Origin: Montifringilla adamsi
Lineage: Eukaryota; Chordata; Aves; Passeriformes; Passeridae
Direction: 5' to 3'
Assembly (NCBI GenBank): GCA_017590115.1
Contig: JAGGNK010006448.1
Span: 1,747,849-1,811,848, forward strand
DNA length: 64,000 bases
Positions 34,401-49,400 of the stretch are shown in pieces. Position numbers and translations under genes: made by a program. Under the pieces are notes generated by a model. That model was not told where the DNA came from. It ran no database searches and saw only the letters and a program-made list of their open reading frames with translations. Each line of letters opens with the position of its first letter. Within the stretch, counting starts at the first letter, position 1.

Positions 34401-37400
34401 TGACCCAAATTGGCCAAGGTAATATTCCATACCATAAAATGTCATACTCAGCAGCATAAATAGGAGGTAGAGGAAGAAGGAGGAGGTGGGGGGTGATGTC
34501 TTTCCAAGGTGGTTATTACTCAGGGGCTGGCTGGGTATCAGTTTCGGTCGCTTTCTCCAGTTTCTGGGAGGTGATGAGTTCTTTTCTTTTTTCTTTCTTT
34601 TTGGCTTTTTAAGCTCATCTTTCTTTCCTTCAATAATTGTTTAGAAAACTTGACACCTGAGTTTTCTTGCTTTTGTTTCCTTCTTCTCACTTTCTCCTCT
34701 CTCCTGCTCCCAGCAAGTGGGTGAGCAGCCATATAGGCTGCTGGGCAGGCTCAGCCCATCCCAAGCTGTAAATTGTGGTGGGTTGTGGTTTTTTTAATCT
34801 CAGACTAGAAATAAAGGACCTTCAGAGGCAGATGTGTTTCTGGATCTGTCTGTTATGACTGGGTTTCAGTAAAGAGAGGAACCTTTTAATCCCTGATTCT
34901 AATGTCTTGAAAGAGAGTAGAACTGCTGACCTATTTTAAGGAGGTTAAGCAGATGGGATGTTACAGTTAAAATGTGAGCACATATTGATGATATGAAATA
35001 TAGCAGGCTGAAAAAAGTAATTTGAAACTTGGTTTGCCAGAACCACAAGCTGGGATTGCACTTGTAAACATCCCTTACTTTTCTCTTGTGCTTTCCATAT
35101 GTCCCTTTCCTGTTTGACTAAATGCAGGAGACAAAGTGTACCTTAAAGTGTACTTTAAGATTCATTTAAGATGTTTGTTAATTATGGCTTGTAGGTATGT
35201 GGAGCGGCCACTATGTACTCTTGTTTGCAATAAAAAGCCCATGGGACGTGTCCAGACCATCCCAGCTGACTTATGAGAATGAAGAAGATTTACACATGTA
35301 AACCTTAATTCATCAAAATATTAGCATTGTACTTATCTGTAGAACTTGTTATTAAGAAAGCTGTAAATAATACAATGTTAAAAACCTTAGTACATTTGTT
35401 GAGGTGTAAGTGCTACATGAAAGAATTCTCTAGATCAAAGTCATGCTTTACTGTGCTCTAGATATGTACAGAGAATTAAACATTTTCACCCTTATCTAAA
35501 GGATGTTCTTGTGAGCCTCTTTTAAAAAGCTGGGCTTTTGAAAGTGCTAGGAAAAGCATAAGGCTCTGTGGGATAAATAAGAACATATAGCTTGGGTACT
35601 GTTAGGTTATCACTACCTAGCTGTCTGCTGTACTTACTGCCCTCTGTAAAAGTATTTGACGGGGTTTTGTTGATTCCCGTATCACCATAGTCGAAAAAAC
35701 CAGACTTTTAACATAAACTGAAGTCCATGTCAGTGGATCTATTGAAATTGGTGTGCAGGAAGTTCAGGACTTCAGGAGTTGATTGACAGTCAGTACAAAA
35801 GACTCCGTAGCCAGGCAGGGTAGATACCAGGAGTTAGTAACCTTGTCAGCTGCTTTAAGTGAAGCTGTCACAGCACAATTTAGATTTAATTTGTGAGTAG
35901 AAAATGGCTGTCAGAAAGATGTGAAGTAGGAGAGATGAATAGCAGTCACCTTCTACCTTTAACCTTCTGTTCTTTTACTCTTGTGTTCAACCAGTTAATG
36001 TTATTTTTATCTGTGACAGAAACTCCTCTACTTAAATGTTAGGTGAAGCTCCTCTCTTCTTCCCACATTACTTTTTCTTTTGAAGAAGTCATTTTTAAAC
36101 CTTTTCATTTTCTGGATATGGCATTCTAAAGATGTACTGTAGTAAAGTGCTATTTTCTACTTTTTTCAACTTCTTTTAGCAGAGGATTAGTGTGAACCTA
36201 AAAGTATCAGTAAAGCTTGGTGGTTGCTTATCATCCAAGTTATGCAGCTGCTACTGATGCTGGGAGGCTACAGAACTGTTTTGCACATCCTGTCTGTGCA
36301 TCCATTTGGCTCCCAGAGGCTGGGGAAAGGAGTTGGAAGGAGCTGGAAGGGAATGCTGTTTCCTGCTTTGCTTGCCTCAGGAGAAGTTGGGCATTTTTAG
36401 GCAGTTAAAATTTCTGACTCCAGATCTGTGTGCAGACTAATAATGTAGCCCACTGATGTTAGGGTAAAATTTTCCTTGTTGAGATAAGGGTCCTGCTTAG
36501 ACAACTTGAGCAGGAAATTTTCAGACTTTTTTTCTATTTATTAGTAATAAAATACTGCCTTGCAATTCTCCAGGATGGAAGTAAACATGTATATAATGCT
36601 TAGACTTTATTTGACACCAGGTCTACTGGACAAACAGCAGGAAGAACTTAAATGCAGATTTTGTATATACTGTAAATTTGAGACACTGGAATTAAAGCAA
36701 ATATGAGATGTTTTTCACTGTTCTTCCACAAAGGGGTGCAATAGTGACATGTTAGAACAAAGCCTAGGTAATGTTTAATGCTAATGATGACAATTGAAAA
36801 ATTGTATTTTGCACATCTTTCTCTTAAAATCATAGTTTTTTGTTTTGACCTTATGTGTAAAAATTCAGATTTTTGTTCTGCCATTCCTGAGATGTTTCTA
36901 AAAACAGTATATGTGAAATTTGAAAGTACTTCAGGCTGTTAAATAGTTCAGCTGCCAAGCACCAGTTCAATTTGTTCAGTAAAGTGAACCTCTGTGTACT
37001 CCACTGTAAAATATTTTCAGCACATTTTAAAAAAATTATTTCTGCAAGTTCTGTTTGAACTGATTTTAATTGCCATGTCTTTCAGGTATATCATTTTGCT
37101 AACTGCAGCTCAGTTGCTGTTTGTTTAAGAAGGCAGTTAACTGATGCAACTGCTTTCACAGAACTTCAATTAACAGAAGCCAACTTTTTCAACCTCCCAT
37201 TTTTACCCACCCATTTTTACTTTATTCTAGTTGTCCATAAAAAGTGGTGGGCACAGGCTAAGAGTTTTTTTAAAATTGCCTAGAAAGTGGTAACTGTTTG
37301 CAGCACACCAGTATAAATTTGTGATTTTTAAGATAGGCAGTTGTTTCTAAAATCCCTTTTAGAGTATGTTTGGTTTCTGCTGTACTGAATTGGCAAGAGG

Positions 37401-40400
37401 CAGTGTGTGCTTTGACTGCTGGGTTACATGAATGTTTCTTGGCTATCAAACCAGCTAAATAGCAACAACAGTTGAACTACTATAACCTCAGCCTCATCTC
37501 ATGCATTCATTTGCATTTGCTTATTACCATGTAATGATCTTTCCTTGGGAAGGCTGTGTAAATACATTTATCCTTGATACCTGTATCCCATGTAATCTTG
37601 GTTTCTACTGGGAAATCTGTTTTAAGGTTGTTATATTTTGGGAAATAATTGTGGTGTGATAGCATAAGTTTCCTAGGGATATTGCAGTAAAAATAAAAGA
37701 ACTTACTGGAAAAGCAGGTGTGGTTTAAAAAAAAAAAGACAGTGCTTTAAATAGTTATCAATTAGGGATAGTCAAGGTTACTTTTTTCTTAAGAAATGAC
37801 CAATTGAATCATCAGATGTTACAGTTAAATATACTAATTTTTCAGTCATGGTGCACGCTTGCCTTATTGTATAAAGCGTACTACACCTGTATTTACATTG
37901 CAAATTTCTATGGCTTCTGTGTTTTTAGAATTGTATGCTGTCAATTATATGAAATATACCTGGAACTTTTCTCTGTCTTCTGCTGTTTACAGGTAGCGAA
38001 GCAGAGATCTGTCTTCCTTCTGCATGGAAGTGCAGTACAGCTTGCTCTTGAATGCTTACTTAATCTGTCCTTTCTTGTCTGTATTTCTTCTTTAATCATA
38101 TATCAAAGAAGGCATTAGGGATGGAGGGCATGCAATAGCTTTTGCATGAAAACGGTGCCTACTTTTTTATTCTTTTCACACACACCCCCAAATGCAACAT
38201 TTTAAGGTATCAAGTTAATCTGGGAATAATAACCTCTGTGTACGTGTATGTGGGTGTATATCAAAAAAGCTCTTTCTTCTTTGTTTTGTCTCTTTTTGTT
38301 TTTTAATACTGGCTTTGTGGTTTTACTACTGTATTTTCTAGTCTTTCTTCTTGATCAGAAGAAAAGTTCTGAAAAAGTTTTATGGATGTGAGACTTGCCT
38401 GAGACAGTGCCTATGACTAGCATGGGGGAAGAGAGAGGAGTATGCATTACAGACTTGAAATTTTTTTAAATCCTGTTAGAAGGTTGGATTTTTTGCTCTT
38501 AATTTAGCAGCGTCAAGTCTTTCAGAGCCTTAGTTTCCTGATGCAGTTGAATCCCTATACCAGCATGTTACTGCTGGAGGTGTGTGTGGAGGGGGTGTCA
38601 TGGTTCTTCCTGGTTATGTGCTGTTCCTGCTCCCTCTACTTGCTCTTGCATTTTTCTTGGTGCATACTCAGCACACTGAGCTGGCAGAAAACAAAACAAA
38701 CCAGATTTCTCATTTTCTACACACCCCATAAAAATTTATATTGTCCTGGGGGAAGTTAGCAAGTTAAGTTGGTTATTACTAAATAGGTTTTGGGTTTGTT
38801 TGGGGTTTTGCTTGGTTTTGTTGGTTTTTTCCTCTTTTTGCACTGTTAATCAGATAGGCTCTAGGTTTGGCACAAGGAAGTGCATGGGGCCATGTGTCCA
38901 TTAGCAACTGTATTTTTTTGATTGATCAGCCTGAGTGTAAGCTGCCTTAGTTGTACAGCAATATAATCTTTACCTTTTTGGCATGCCCTAGAAATATTTA
39001 GTAATAAAATTTAGTAAATTATTGTCACAAAATGTTGAGCTGATGTGTTTTTAGGTTTGTAGTTTTACAGTTGCAGTTTTGCTAGTTTCTACTTTGAATA
39101 TCTGTCTTGTTCTTCTAGGTCCGATTCTATGAAGTAGTCAATTCCTTAAGAAGAGAGCTAAGTGATCTACAAACGAAAAGGGAGAGTCTGACAGAAGAAC
39201 TAAGTGGGTACAAATCCCAACTAAAGTGTCTGACAGAGGTCTGTACTCCTTAGCTATCTTAGTTCAGAAACTGTGAATATTGTGAAAATCTCATTCTCCA
39301 AATCATTCTTCGTGTGTAAGGTAGAAAAGCTTTTTTGCTGTATAAAAATTACTGCAAGGAGAAGAGGGCCCGGAGGGAAAGAGGAAATAAGCTATATGTG
39401 TCCTTGTATAACAGCTAACTTGATCCTATGGCTATCCTGCAAGATTTGCTCATGAGTATTCAGGGTGGTCTCTTACCAGCTGTGTTGTCCTTTCTGAGGG
39501 CAAGATTTCAAGGTGGAGATGCTGGAAAGGGGGTCTGCCCAGCAGCAGCTGAAGACACCGTGATGGTTCAGTTTAGAGTCTGTGAGATGGGGATGTCTTG
39601 GTAGTAGTTTGTATTTTTTAAAGTTCTTGGGAGTTGCATCTTCTCTGTTGTATTTTAACTTTCGTATTTGTTTCTGTACTAAAGAAAAAGATAATTTGAT
39701 TTCATGTAAGATATAAACACCAGCAGCAGAGAAACAAATGATATAAATACTTTCAATTTTTATTTTTAAAGAGCAAAGGAATTGAAACAGTATAAGGAGT
39801 GTGGTTTTTCTAATGTATTTATCAATATTTATATTATTCTTGGTATGTATATAGCTAGGGTGATTTGTATTTTAACTTAGTTCTGCATGGGTCTGGAGTT
39901 GGGACAAAAGTTTCAGGTACTCAAGGTATATTTATCCAGGTCATGGCTAGTGGAGACTTAAATTACACTGTCATTTTACTGCTTCTGAGAATATGTTTTA
40001 GTTATTGCCTTTTTTTCCCTGTGAAATTTGCTTACGGAATAATCACATGTAAGGGGAAATTCTTTATATAAATTTATCTTGTGAAATTCATGTACTTTCA
40101 TTTCTGATTCTGATTGAATTAGAGAAAGTAGTCAATAAAATGTATGCATTTATGTGCTTCAGCATTATTCTGTGTCACCATCTCTGGTCATAAGTGAGAT
40201 TAAACTAATCCTGTTAATTTTTGTCTTGCATAAGTGTTTTCCTTCACTGTACATTTAATGTGCTTTGATTTAATAAAATTGTACAGGAGGATTTCAGCCT
40301 TTGAGATTTAACTGACATCTATTACTTCTGCTGAAGCAAATTAACAAGACAGTCGATAACAATAATTAAAGTTGTGCTAGAAACATTTTTCTTGGGACAT

Positions 40401-43400
40401 TGATCTTTGTTTGATACAGACTTCTGATTTTGTTCTTTTTGCACCACATGGTGGCGGTATTCACCTTGATGAATGAACCTTCCCAATGATGCGTTTCTCA
40501 AAGTTCTAAGTGAGCTGTGCTTTGCTTTTCTTTTATGGAGAGTCTTGAAAGTCTCTGTTCTGATTCTGGCAAGTTCCAAGTTTTACTTTGTGACTTGCTG
40601 AGTGTCACTGCAACAAGGTACCTCAGAAAATAAGGTAAAAGGAGCATCATCAGGATGTAAGGGTACTTTAGAATCTCTAACGTGGTTGCTGCACAGGAGA
40701 TGACATACCTATACATCTCTTGCAGTTCAGGAAAAAGTGATTTCAAGTGTACTGCTGGGGTAACCTTTTTGAGCTCTTCACTAAGGTCAAGCTTTTTTGC
40801 AAGGAAATTTATCAGTAGGAAATAAAGTTTTGTTCAGAGTCTTACCTAAGCTCTTACACTCTTTCACTGGACTTTTTTTTTGTATTCCAGTAGTTCTTGT
40901 TTTTCCAGGTACTTGAAATATAGTTGCTGAAGTTTTTTGCCTGTTATTTAATAATTTATACTCTGCAAATCCTTCTTCTGGGTTTCCATACAGTATTCCA
41001 GAAATTCTAAGTTTTCTGTAACCATTGGAATATTTCTGTTCTTTGTGTAATTTATCGACAAAGTCTGTTCTGAGTTTAAAACTTCTTTAGGAAACTAGTA
41101 GTACAGAAGTTTGAAATACAGTCATCACTGAAGATAAGACTACTGGTTTTTGGGTTTTTTCTTTTGTGAGAATAACCTACTTCCTCCAGTAAGAATTCCT
41201 TATTTTTTTCTACTCTTTCAAGATAATTAAGGCTTGTCTTAATGAGTTTCAACACAGGTTTCTGCCTTCTTTTTGGGACATAGGAACAAAAAAATATGCT
41301 TAGGCCAAAACTTGGGGGAGGAGGATTGTGTTGGCTTTTCTGGTTGTTTGTGGCTGACAGACTAGGTTTGGGCAGGTTTTATACATGTACGTATTCACCC
41401 TCAAATAAAGTTATAAGAAATAGAGACAGTTTGTTCTAGACTCATAGGAAAGATAATCTAGCCAACCAAGAATTGAAAAAGTTGGAAGGATAATTTGAAC
41501 TTAAAAGGTTAAGTCAACTTAGGAAAATTTAAGTGTGGAATGAATTCATCGTATAAGACAACCATGCTGACTCTATGACTTTGTAAACTTTGCTTGGTGT
41601 GCTGCTGCTCTTAGCCCTTAAAGGCTGTTGAATCTGTAACACAGACCCAGTAGAGTAGGGAGCTGTTTCTGACAGCTGGTAGCAGAAAATGGCTTGTGAA
41701 GACTGATTCCTAGCACTGGAATGTGGTCTGATAAAGGATGTTTGTTATTCTGCTTTCTGTTTGTAGAGTGATCAATGTAAGTGGTTGTGCTGTGCAACTA
41801 AATTATTGGCTCTCTGCACACAACTGTTGCATCTGTGATTTAGATCAGTGCAGTTCCTCTGGTTGCAGGTACAGCAGCCACAGCCTGGGGGGCGGCGGTG
41901 GAGCTGGTGAAAGCCATGTTCTTGTACTGCTGACTGACTTGTTACTAAATGTAGGGCACAGGCTTGTTTTAGTCCTCCTTTCACAGTCCTGCTCAGTACT
42001 TCAAGTATAAATAATGTTGGCACCACCAGCTTTGGAGGTAAAGATAGAGGAGGAAGTCCAACTATAGTGGTGTATTAGCAGGAGCTTCCCAGAAATAAAA
42101 CCAGCTTCTGATGTGTGCATTCCCATGCTGAACATCAGTTTACTATTTTCAGAGTTGTTTGTTTCTAAAGTGGTTAGAACCTTCCCTCAAACAGATGTAA
42201 TTTACTACTAGTGGGTTTCTCTCAAGGCTGGGAGAGTGTCTGGGAAGGAAATCTTGCTTTCCTTTGTACCTCCAGAAGATTAAGTATTGCTTTCTTCTTC
42301 TGGCTGGGAGTTTCTTGGCAATGTTTTCCTGGAATTTGGTATTGATACAGTTTTATCAGGGCTCCTTTTTCTTCAGTTATTTTTTATATAAAGTTGCCTT
42401 TGGGATCTGCAATAAAATTTATAGCATGAGAGTATCTGAAAGCTGTGGTTATCCTAAAGACAAAGTTGGTTATATGTAGGACCAAGATCTTTTCTAAGAC
42501 TTCATCTCTGAATCAGGATTAGTAGCTGTCAGGTTTTGCTAGACATAACTAACAGTTTTCTCTGTGATAATGTTTTCCAGCTGGAGGGAAAACATACCTA
42601 TAGTCTTCAAAGGATAAACTAAGCTTTTGTACTCAAAGGATCACTTGGCACTAGATGTGTCTGAATATTAAAAAACAGAGGCTGTTGTTACTACTCCAAA
42701 AGGCCTGGAATCCCTAAGGTTTCTCCTAAAGTTTACATATCTGTAAAGACTGCACTCTAGAACTCTTCCCCAGCCCCCTAACACCACTTCTTTCAAGCAG
42801 TGTTTGGTCGTTTGGTCTTCACAGCTCTCTTGAAACAGATGAGGTCTTGGTCTTAGGTGAAATATGTGCCTTTTTTCTACCCAATACCTTTCTACTCTTT
42901 TGATACATAGCTATGGCTTGCATTGACTGCTAGTTGTGGTTCAGAAGTCTATGAGATGCTTTAATTATACTGCTCTGTAATGATCTCAAGGATCCTTTTC
43001 ACGTGAGAATATTTCACTGAAAATTCTAGTAAGCTCAGATCCAGAGAAATAACCTTTTTATTCCTCCACTTTCTTTTGCTATAGAACTTATTCCAAAGCT
43101 TTTCTTTTATATGCTCCTTGCAGAGTTTCTCTACTTCGGAGTAGCTCAACATTTTTGTTTATAATTTTTAGTGGTAAATAGTGACCTGTCTACAATCAGA
43201 TTACCAATTTCCCATCTACAAGTGGAGTACCAATTTCAGAGCAAGTTACTAAAGAGATGTCTTATTTATCCAATTATGTATATCTTCTTCATGATGTTTG
43301 GGCAGTTGTGTTTCAATAAATAATGTATTGACCAGTAATTTTTGAATGCAGAGTATGTAAACAATTGAAGCAAAATATCATCTTTACAAAGAAGCAGCAC

Positions 43401-46400
43401 CTCATCCAAATAACTGGAGGGAATTGTTTTCACATCACAATAGTACAGTAGCTTTACATTTGTCTAGGGCCTTTAGGATATGAACAAAGTGCTGGCTTTT
43501 GTAAATGATTCTTCAAAGATGCAGATCTTTGAGAAAAAAAAAGCTTTTTAAAAGCAGGATCACTTTCTTTTACAGGCTTATCTGTAGATGGTGTAAAGAA
43601 GTTGTGCTGTTTCTGCTTGATTGGGTGATTAATCTATTCCCTGCATTTCTCTTTATCTTCTTATCTCCAAAGGCTTTTTGAAACATCAGTTAATCCCTAT
43701 CATGTATTATGTGTCACTGACTTAGTTCAAAAAGTATGTCACCTGGATTTTGCACTTGAAATTCAGATAGGTGTTTATTTCAGTGACTGCTGTAAACTGC
43801 TGCTCATTGCAGACTGAAGAAAGCAGTGAAGATTAATATCATTAAACTGAGGTTTGCCATTAGATCTTTAGTTTCTCTATCAGTTTGGGGTTTTAAGTGG
43901 TGCAGGTCAGGCAAGCTGAGAATCTTCTTGCTTGAAACATCATTTGTGGACAGTGTTTGTAAACCAAACAAAAGCACTTCTTAGCTGACTCATGCCCTGT
44001 AGAAACCACCACCACTGGGTTTCTTAGGCAGTTCTCTCAAGAATTTCTTTAGACAGTGGTTGCCTATCTGTCTCACATAGGACAAGTTTGGTTTTTCATT
44101 TGTTTTTACCATCTCATCAGTCTGAGTTTCTGCTCTCTGCAGAAGCAAACATTACTAAGACGCTGAAGAAAAGCTGTGAGGTGTTTGGAGTATTATGGCC
44201 ATCACATTCAGTGCAAGCAAGTTCTGTTTGTCCTTTAGTTATTTTAAGGTTTGTGGGCTTACTTAAGCTAATATTATTTATTTATTATATTATTATTATT
44301 TCCAGAACCTCCTTTCTGTCTCCTTGAAAGAGCTCTGTATCTTGATTCTTCTAAAAGCCCCTTTTTTGCTGCAGCAGGACAAAGCTGTTCATCAAGATGT
44401 TCAAGCTATCTTTTGAAGATAAATGGGAAGATAAAGCTGTTCCATTGCAGAGATCTTAAAATCAGTTCAGTGTATATGGACATTGTTTGAAACTAAATTA
44501 ATTTTATCACATGCAAAGCAAAATGGCTTCTGCCTAAGCACAGGCAGCTTGATTGTATGACTTCAAGATGTATTGCTATGGAAGTGCAGAAGCTTGTGCG
44601 TGTGCTGCCTGGAGATGTGCATCCCACACAGGGGGTTTTGTGTGTTAGCCTATTTACAGCCTAGACTGGGTATCTGCTTGCTTTGTCATATTTCTTCATG
44701 TGTTTGAAATACTACTTAGACCCCTTAAGATTATGTAGATGAAAAGCAGTGTCTTGTGCAGTATAATTAGCGTTTCTTCAGGAATTATATTAAATCTTAA
44801 AAAAACAAACATGACAAACCCTCTATTTAAGGTAGGTCTTAGTATCACTTTTTCAAAGCAGAATTTAACTCTTCTTCCCTGGAATTGCCATACTGTTACA
44901 TGACATTAATAACTGATTTATTAAATACAATTCAAAAGTAACTTGAGGTCACAAGTATTAGAAGGAGCTGTTTTTGCAGATATTTAAATATTCTGTTAAT
45001 TGTTGCTTTAAAGCTGTCTATGACAACTTTTTTCCAGAGGTTAACCAATTTAATTTTATACTTTTGGTAGTTGTCTTATAGCTCTCAGCTAGATAATACT
45101 GTGGGAGCTTTAGTAGCCCACTCAGTGAAGGGTGTGTGAATTGCAGAATGGCATGGAATATGCACAGAAGAATTGTATTCTAAAGCTAATCTTTCAATTT
45201 CCACTTAAAAGTTAAGTTCCCTTACCAACATATCTGTTGCAAGATGAGTCATGTTTGCACTGGATAACAGGGTACTTGCACCATTATGGTGCATATTTGA
45301 AACTTTCTCTAACTTGTGCACACCTTTTAAAAATATCTGAGAGAGACTACCATTGTAATAATGCCATCTTTATAAATAATGACATGTAAACTGATTAAAG
45401 AAGAGAGTGTTTCATAGTGTTAGTTTGCTTGATGGATATTCATTAATTAGGGTAAACATAAACCATATATACCAGTATGTGTTAGGATGAATAACAATCA
45501 TATGTTTGCATGATGTATTTTTAATGGTAGACCATGCAGAATCCTCAAAAAAACTTTCTGGATGTTTTGATTTTTGTGATTTGTGACCTGAAATGATTTT
45601 AGTAAAAGTGAAGATAAGTAGGTATGTGAAATATAAAACAAAATATTATTTTTTATCAGCAGAATAGGTAAAATATGGCTACTAGATTGGGAAGCTTTTC
45701 TTTAGTGTCTTAAAAATATTTGGGTGTGTTTTTTTCAAAAAGGCATTCTGTCAGTGTTTCAGCTGATGGTGTCTGTGGAGTTTATCAGTGTCCTTCTGTC
45801 ATATACTCCGTATATGCTGTTGCCCTAAACTTGCCTTGTCTATTGAAAACTAGCTATGCAGTTATCCTCCTATAACTGTATAAAGCATAGCTTTCAGCAG
45901 TGTTGAAAAATTATGCACTCATACAGTGTCTTTTACTGCAAAATAAATGCAATTTGCAGTTGCTAAATGGTTGGTTTAGTAATGACTTCTAAAGGGTGTG
46001 CTCACCTTCAGTTAATAACATTGTGATATCCGTTCATAATAACCAGATAGCATAATTGTTAATCAAGCATCCATTTCTGAGCTTGCTGTCAGTCATAGTA
46101 GTAAAAAACTGAATTCAGCAGTATTCTGGAAAGTAGGATATGGAAAAAATCTAAATGCCCACAAGTATTCTCAAATTTTTAACAAGCAACTCTTTTTGTA
46201 GTCCATCAGCTTTACCTTCTGTAAGTGAATGAGCATTATTATTTTGGCCATTCTTGCGAATAAATTGCTAGGTAGTACAGTATTTAGGACAAGTAAGTAA
46301 GGTAAGTTTGTGAAAAAAGTACCTATGTAGTAGAAAACTGAAAAATGGAGTCTAGATTGGGGATTAAGGTATAAAATTCTTGTGGAGAGTTGGAGGGAAT

Positions 46401-49400
46401 GAGTGTGATCAGGAAATCTGTTATCTTCAAAAGGAATACCTAGTGTTTCAAAAGATGAATACTCTCTGTGTGTTCTCTTGCTTTGCTTTTGTTGTTTTGC
46501 TTTCCAGAATAATCCGTAAAAGTATGTGAGGAGGAAAAAGAAGGGAAAATGGAAATTAATGCTGATGGACCATTAAGTAAACTATTTTATTTTATTTTAT
46601 TTTTTCTTCCACCAAAGCTTTCCATGATATGCTTCAGCAAACATCGGTTACCAGATACTATAGCTACAATTTGGGAATAACTGGCTGAAATCTTTCAGAT
46701 AATAGCAGGTTGCTAAACTTGCTGAACAAACCATCCTCTTTCTTTTTTTTCAAATTAACTACCAAGTATCTTCACAAGTCTCTAGACTTGTTTGAAACTG
46801 TTGTAAAGGTGGTATGACTTCCGTGCTCCTAGTATAGGTTTGCAGCTGTTTATATGAGGGTTACTGGTCTTGGAAGTTGTGCTAATGGACAAATGCATTG
46901 GAAAAAATAGGTACATATAATCAAGTATTTGTATTAAGATAAAAATAAGTTGAGTATCGATATAGCTGGTTACTTTGTGATGTACTAAATTTCCAAATAC
47001 TGAGACGAATGAAAGCATTACCGCCCGAATATTCATAAGAGGTTTTCATGAAACTTAGTTGTTGATTACTTCAAGTAAATATCAGTGCAGCTGTGATCAT
47101 TTCAAGATGTCTCCCTTCCTAGAGCTATGAAGACGAGAGGAGGAGTCGGTCAGAGCTTGAGGTCAGATGCCAGCGTTTAACACTAGAACTGGCTGATACC
47201 AAGCAGTTGATTCAGCAAGGTGATTACAGACAACAGAACTATGATAAAGTAAAATGGTAAGTATCTCTATCATTCAAGTGTTTAACTAACATACAAATGT
47301 TAATAAAGATCAGCCTTGATTGATCAGATTTCTTGGGTTTTGTTTTTGACTTACACACACGTATTTTTCCTTACCTCATACTGTAATGGTTCAATTACCT
47401 CCTTTAGTATATTGCAGACCTAAAATGAACAACATTCTGAAAACCAGTGCATCAAATTATCTTCCTAAAAGTTTATATTTTCAGATTTACTGTGTTTTCA
47501 AGAGGGCCTAGCAGTCTCATTGCAGCTAAGGAAGTGGGAGCTGTTGATGGCAAGCATCTTGGAACAAGTACTCTTTTTTTATTTGTAGTGTAAAAGCAAT
47601 GATCTAACAAAAGGCTCTGTGCTCTCCTCTGTGCTGCTTACTGAGTGAGTTAGGAGGGCAGGACCTTGGGAATTAATATTTACAACTTAAGATATCTTTG
47701 AAACCATAAATTTGAAAGGGCTGTTTTGAGAACTCTGGCAGATAATCTTAGGATTACCTTAGTGAATTTGTTTAACTGCAAGAAGTTCCAGTGTCTAGCT
47801 TTTTTAAAATACAGATTGTACTGTTATAGCCAATGTTTTGAATATCCGTCTTGCAAAAAGCAATTGCAAAAGAGTGAAAATAGACTTCTTGTAAATATAC
47901 TCATAGATGTATCCCTCACAGTCCAGCTTCCAAATAGCTTTTTCAGTGTGCTCACAAGTACAAGAAATCTGATCTTTGGCACATTTATGGAGAAATGTAT
48001 TGAAAAATGGGGATTATGATAGAAAAGACCCTGCCAGCTCCTTAGTTGTTCATATGGAATGAACTCAGGTGTAGTTACTGACACAAATGACTTTGCCCAT
48101 TAAGTCATTTGAACAGGAATCTGTCTTCTGGATTCACAGCATTTTTGATTCACAGCTATATGTACAAAAACAACCCTGGAATCTTTCTGGCATCTTGTTG
48201 CAAATAGGATGGATTGGTGCTGTGATTTGCTTCCTATATGCAACTGCATCTTAATACGTGGATTGTAATAACTTTCATGTGAATGGCCCCAGTGTTTAAC
48301 AGTGTGCATTTAAAATAGTCTTGAGAAAAGCATGAATGAACGTGCCAAAACTGTATTTGAGAGAGTAGGTTGTATTCAGCTGGGTAGGCACAGATGAAGA
48401 GGAGGGGAGAGCTCTGTTGGCTTAACTGCGTGAGGATATTTGGGAGCACTGCAGGAGTAAATCACTTCCAGACTTGTTTCTGCCTTTAAAAAACACTGTG
48501 TCAAATCTAGTTCTGCTGTACTACAAGTTATCTCAGTTTTAAAGTGATGCTATGCTTAATATAATATTGGTTAACTTTTTTCTAAACTGCAGGCTCATAC
48601 TGGCTCATTCATTTCACTGGTCTGACAGGGTGACAGTGGAGACATAGCGATGCTTCTTTGTGCATGGAGAAAGCACTTTTGCTCAGGACACCAGCACAGT
48701 TTTTGCAGCTGTGTCATGTATATTTTAAACATGACAACCCACTCTGGTATCAAGGCTGTATGGAGGGGAGAGTACGTACTGAGAACAAGTATACATTGCT
48801 TTCTGCTCTGTTAAGAAGATGGGAGTGAAGTTGTTTCGCTTTTCCATTGGAGTTCCATGTCTGCAAAAGATTGAAGAGAATGTCATGGGAAATAGCATCA
48901 GAAGCTTGATAAAGCTAAAACAATGGATAGGGATACTTACGGATCATTGCTAAGGGAAGAAAGTTACACTAAAGAAGAATAATCAGAGGAGAATGAGATA
49001 ATATAGGATGGGAGTTTGAGTATTGTAGAATTTTCTTTGTTTCTGAGTATTTAAATAATTCTCAGTTGTTTCATGTAAAATGATACTGTTGCAAGTGTTA
49101 ATAACTATAAAACATTAAGAGTCTCACCAGTTGTTCTTTGAGTGACTGATTGGAAGAAGTCAGTGTCGTGAACTGGCAGAAGGCTGAGACATTAAAAAGG
49201 CACAGGAATTTTGTTCATTACACTTTATGCATCTAATAGTTTAACTTTGCTTTCACAGTGAACGTGATGTATTTGAGCATGAGTTGTCAGAACTCAGAAG
49301 AAACTATGAAATACTGGAGGTGTCATACAAAACACAAACTAAAGAAAGAAATGACTTAGCAAAAGAGGTAAACACAAATTTCTTACCTTAGTAATTGTGT

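Noticed and set aside
47726..48449. Overlapping open frames on both strands in PIBF1 intron 6
   Set aside because: There is no recognisable similarity and the frames overlap on opposite strands, as expected by chance.
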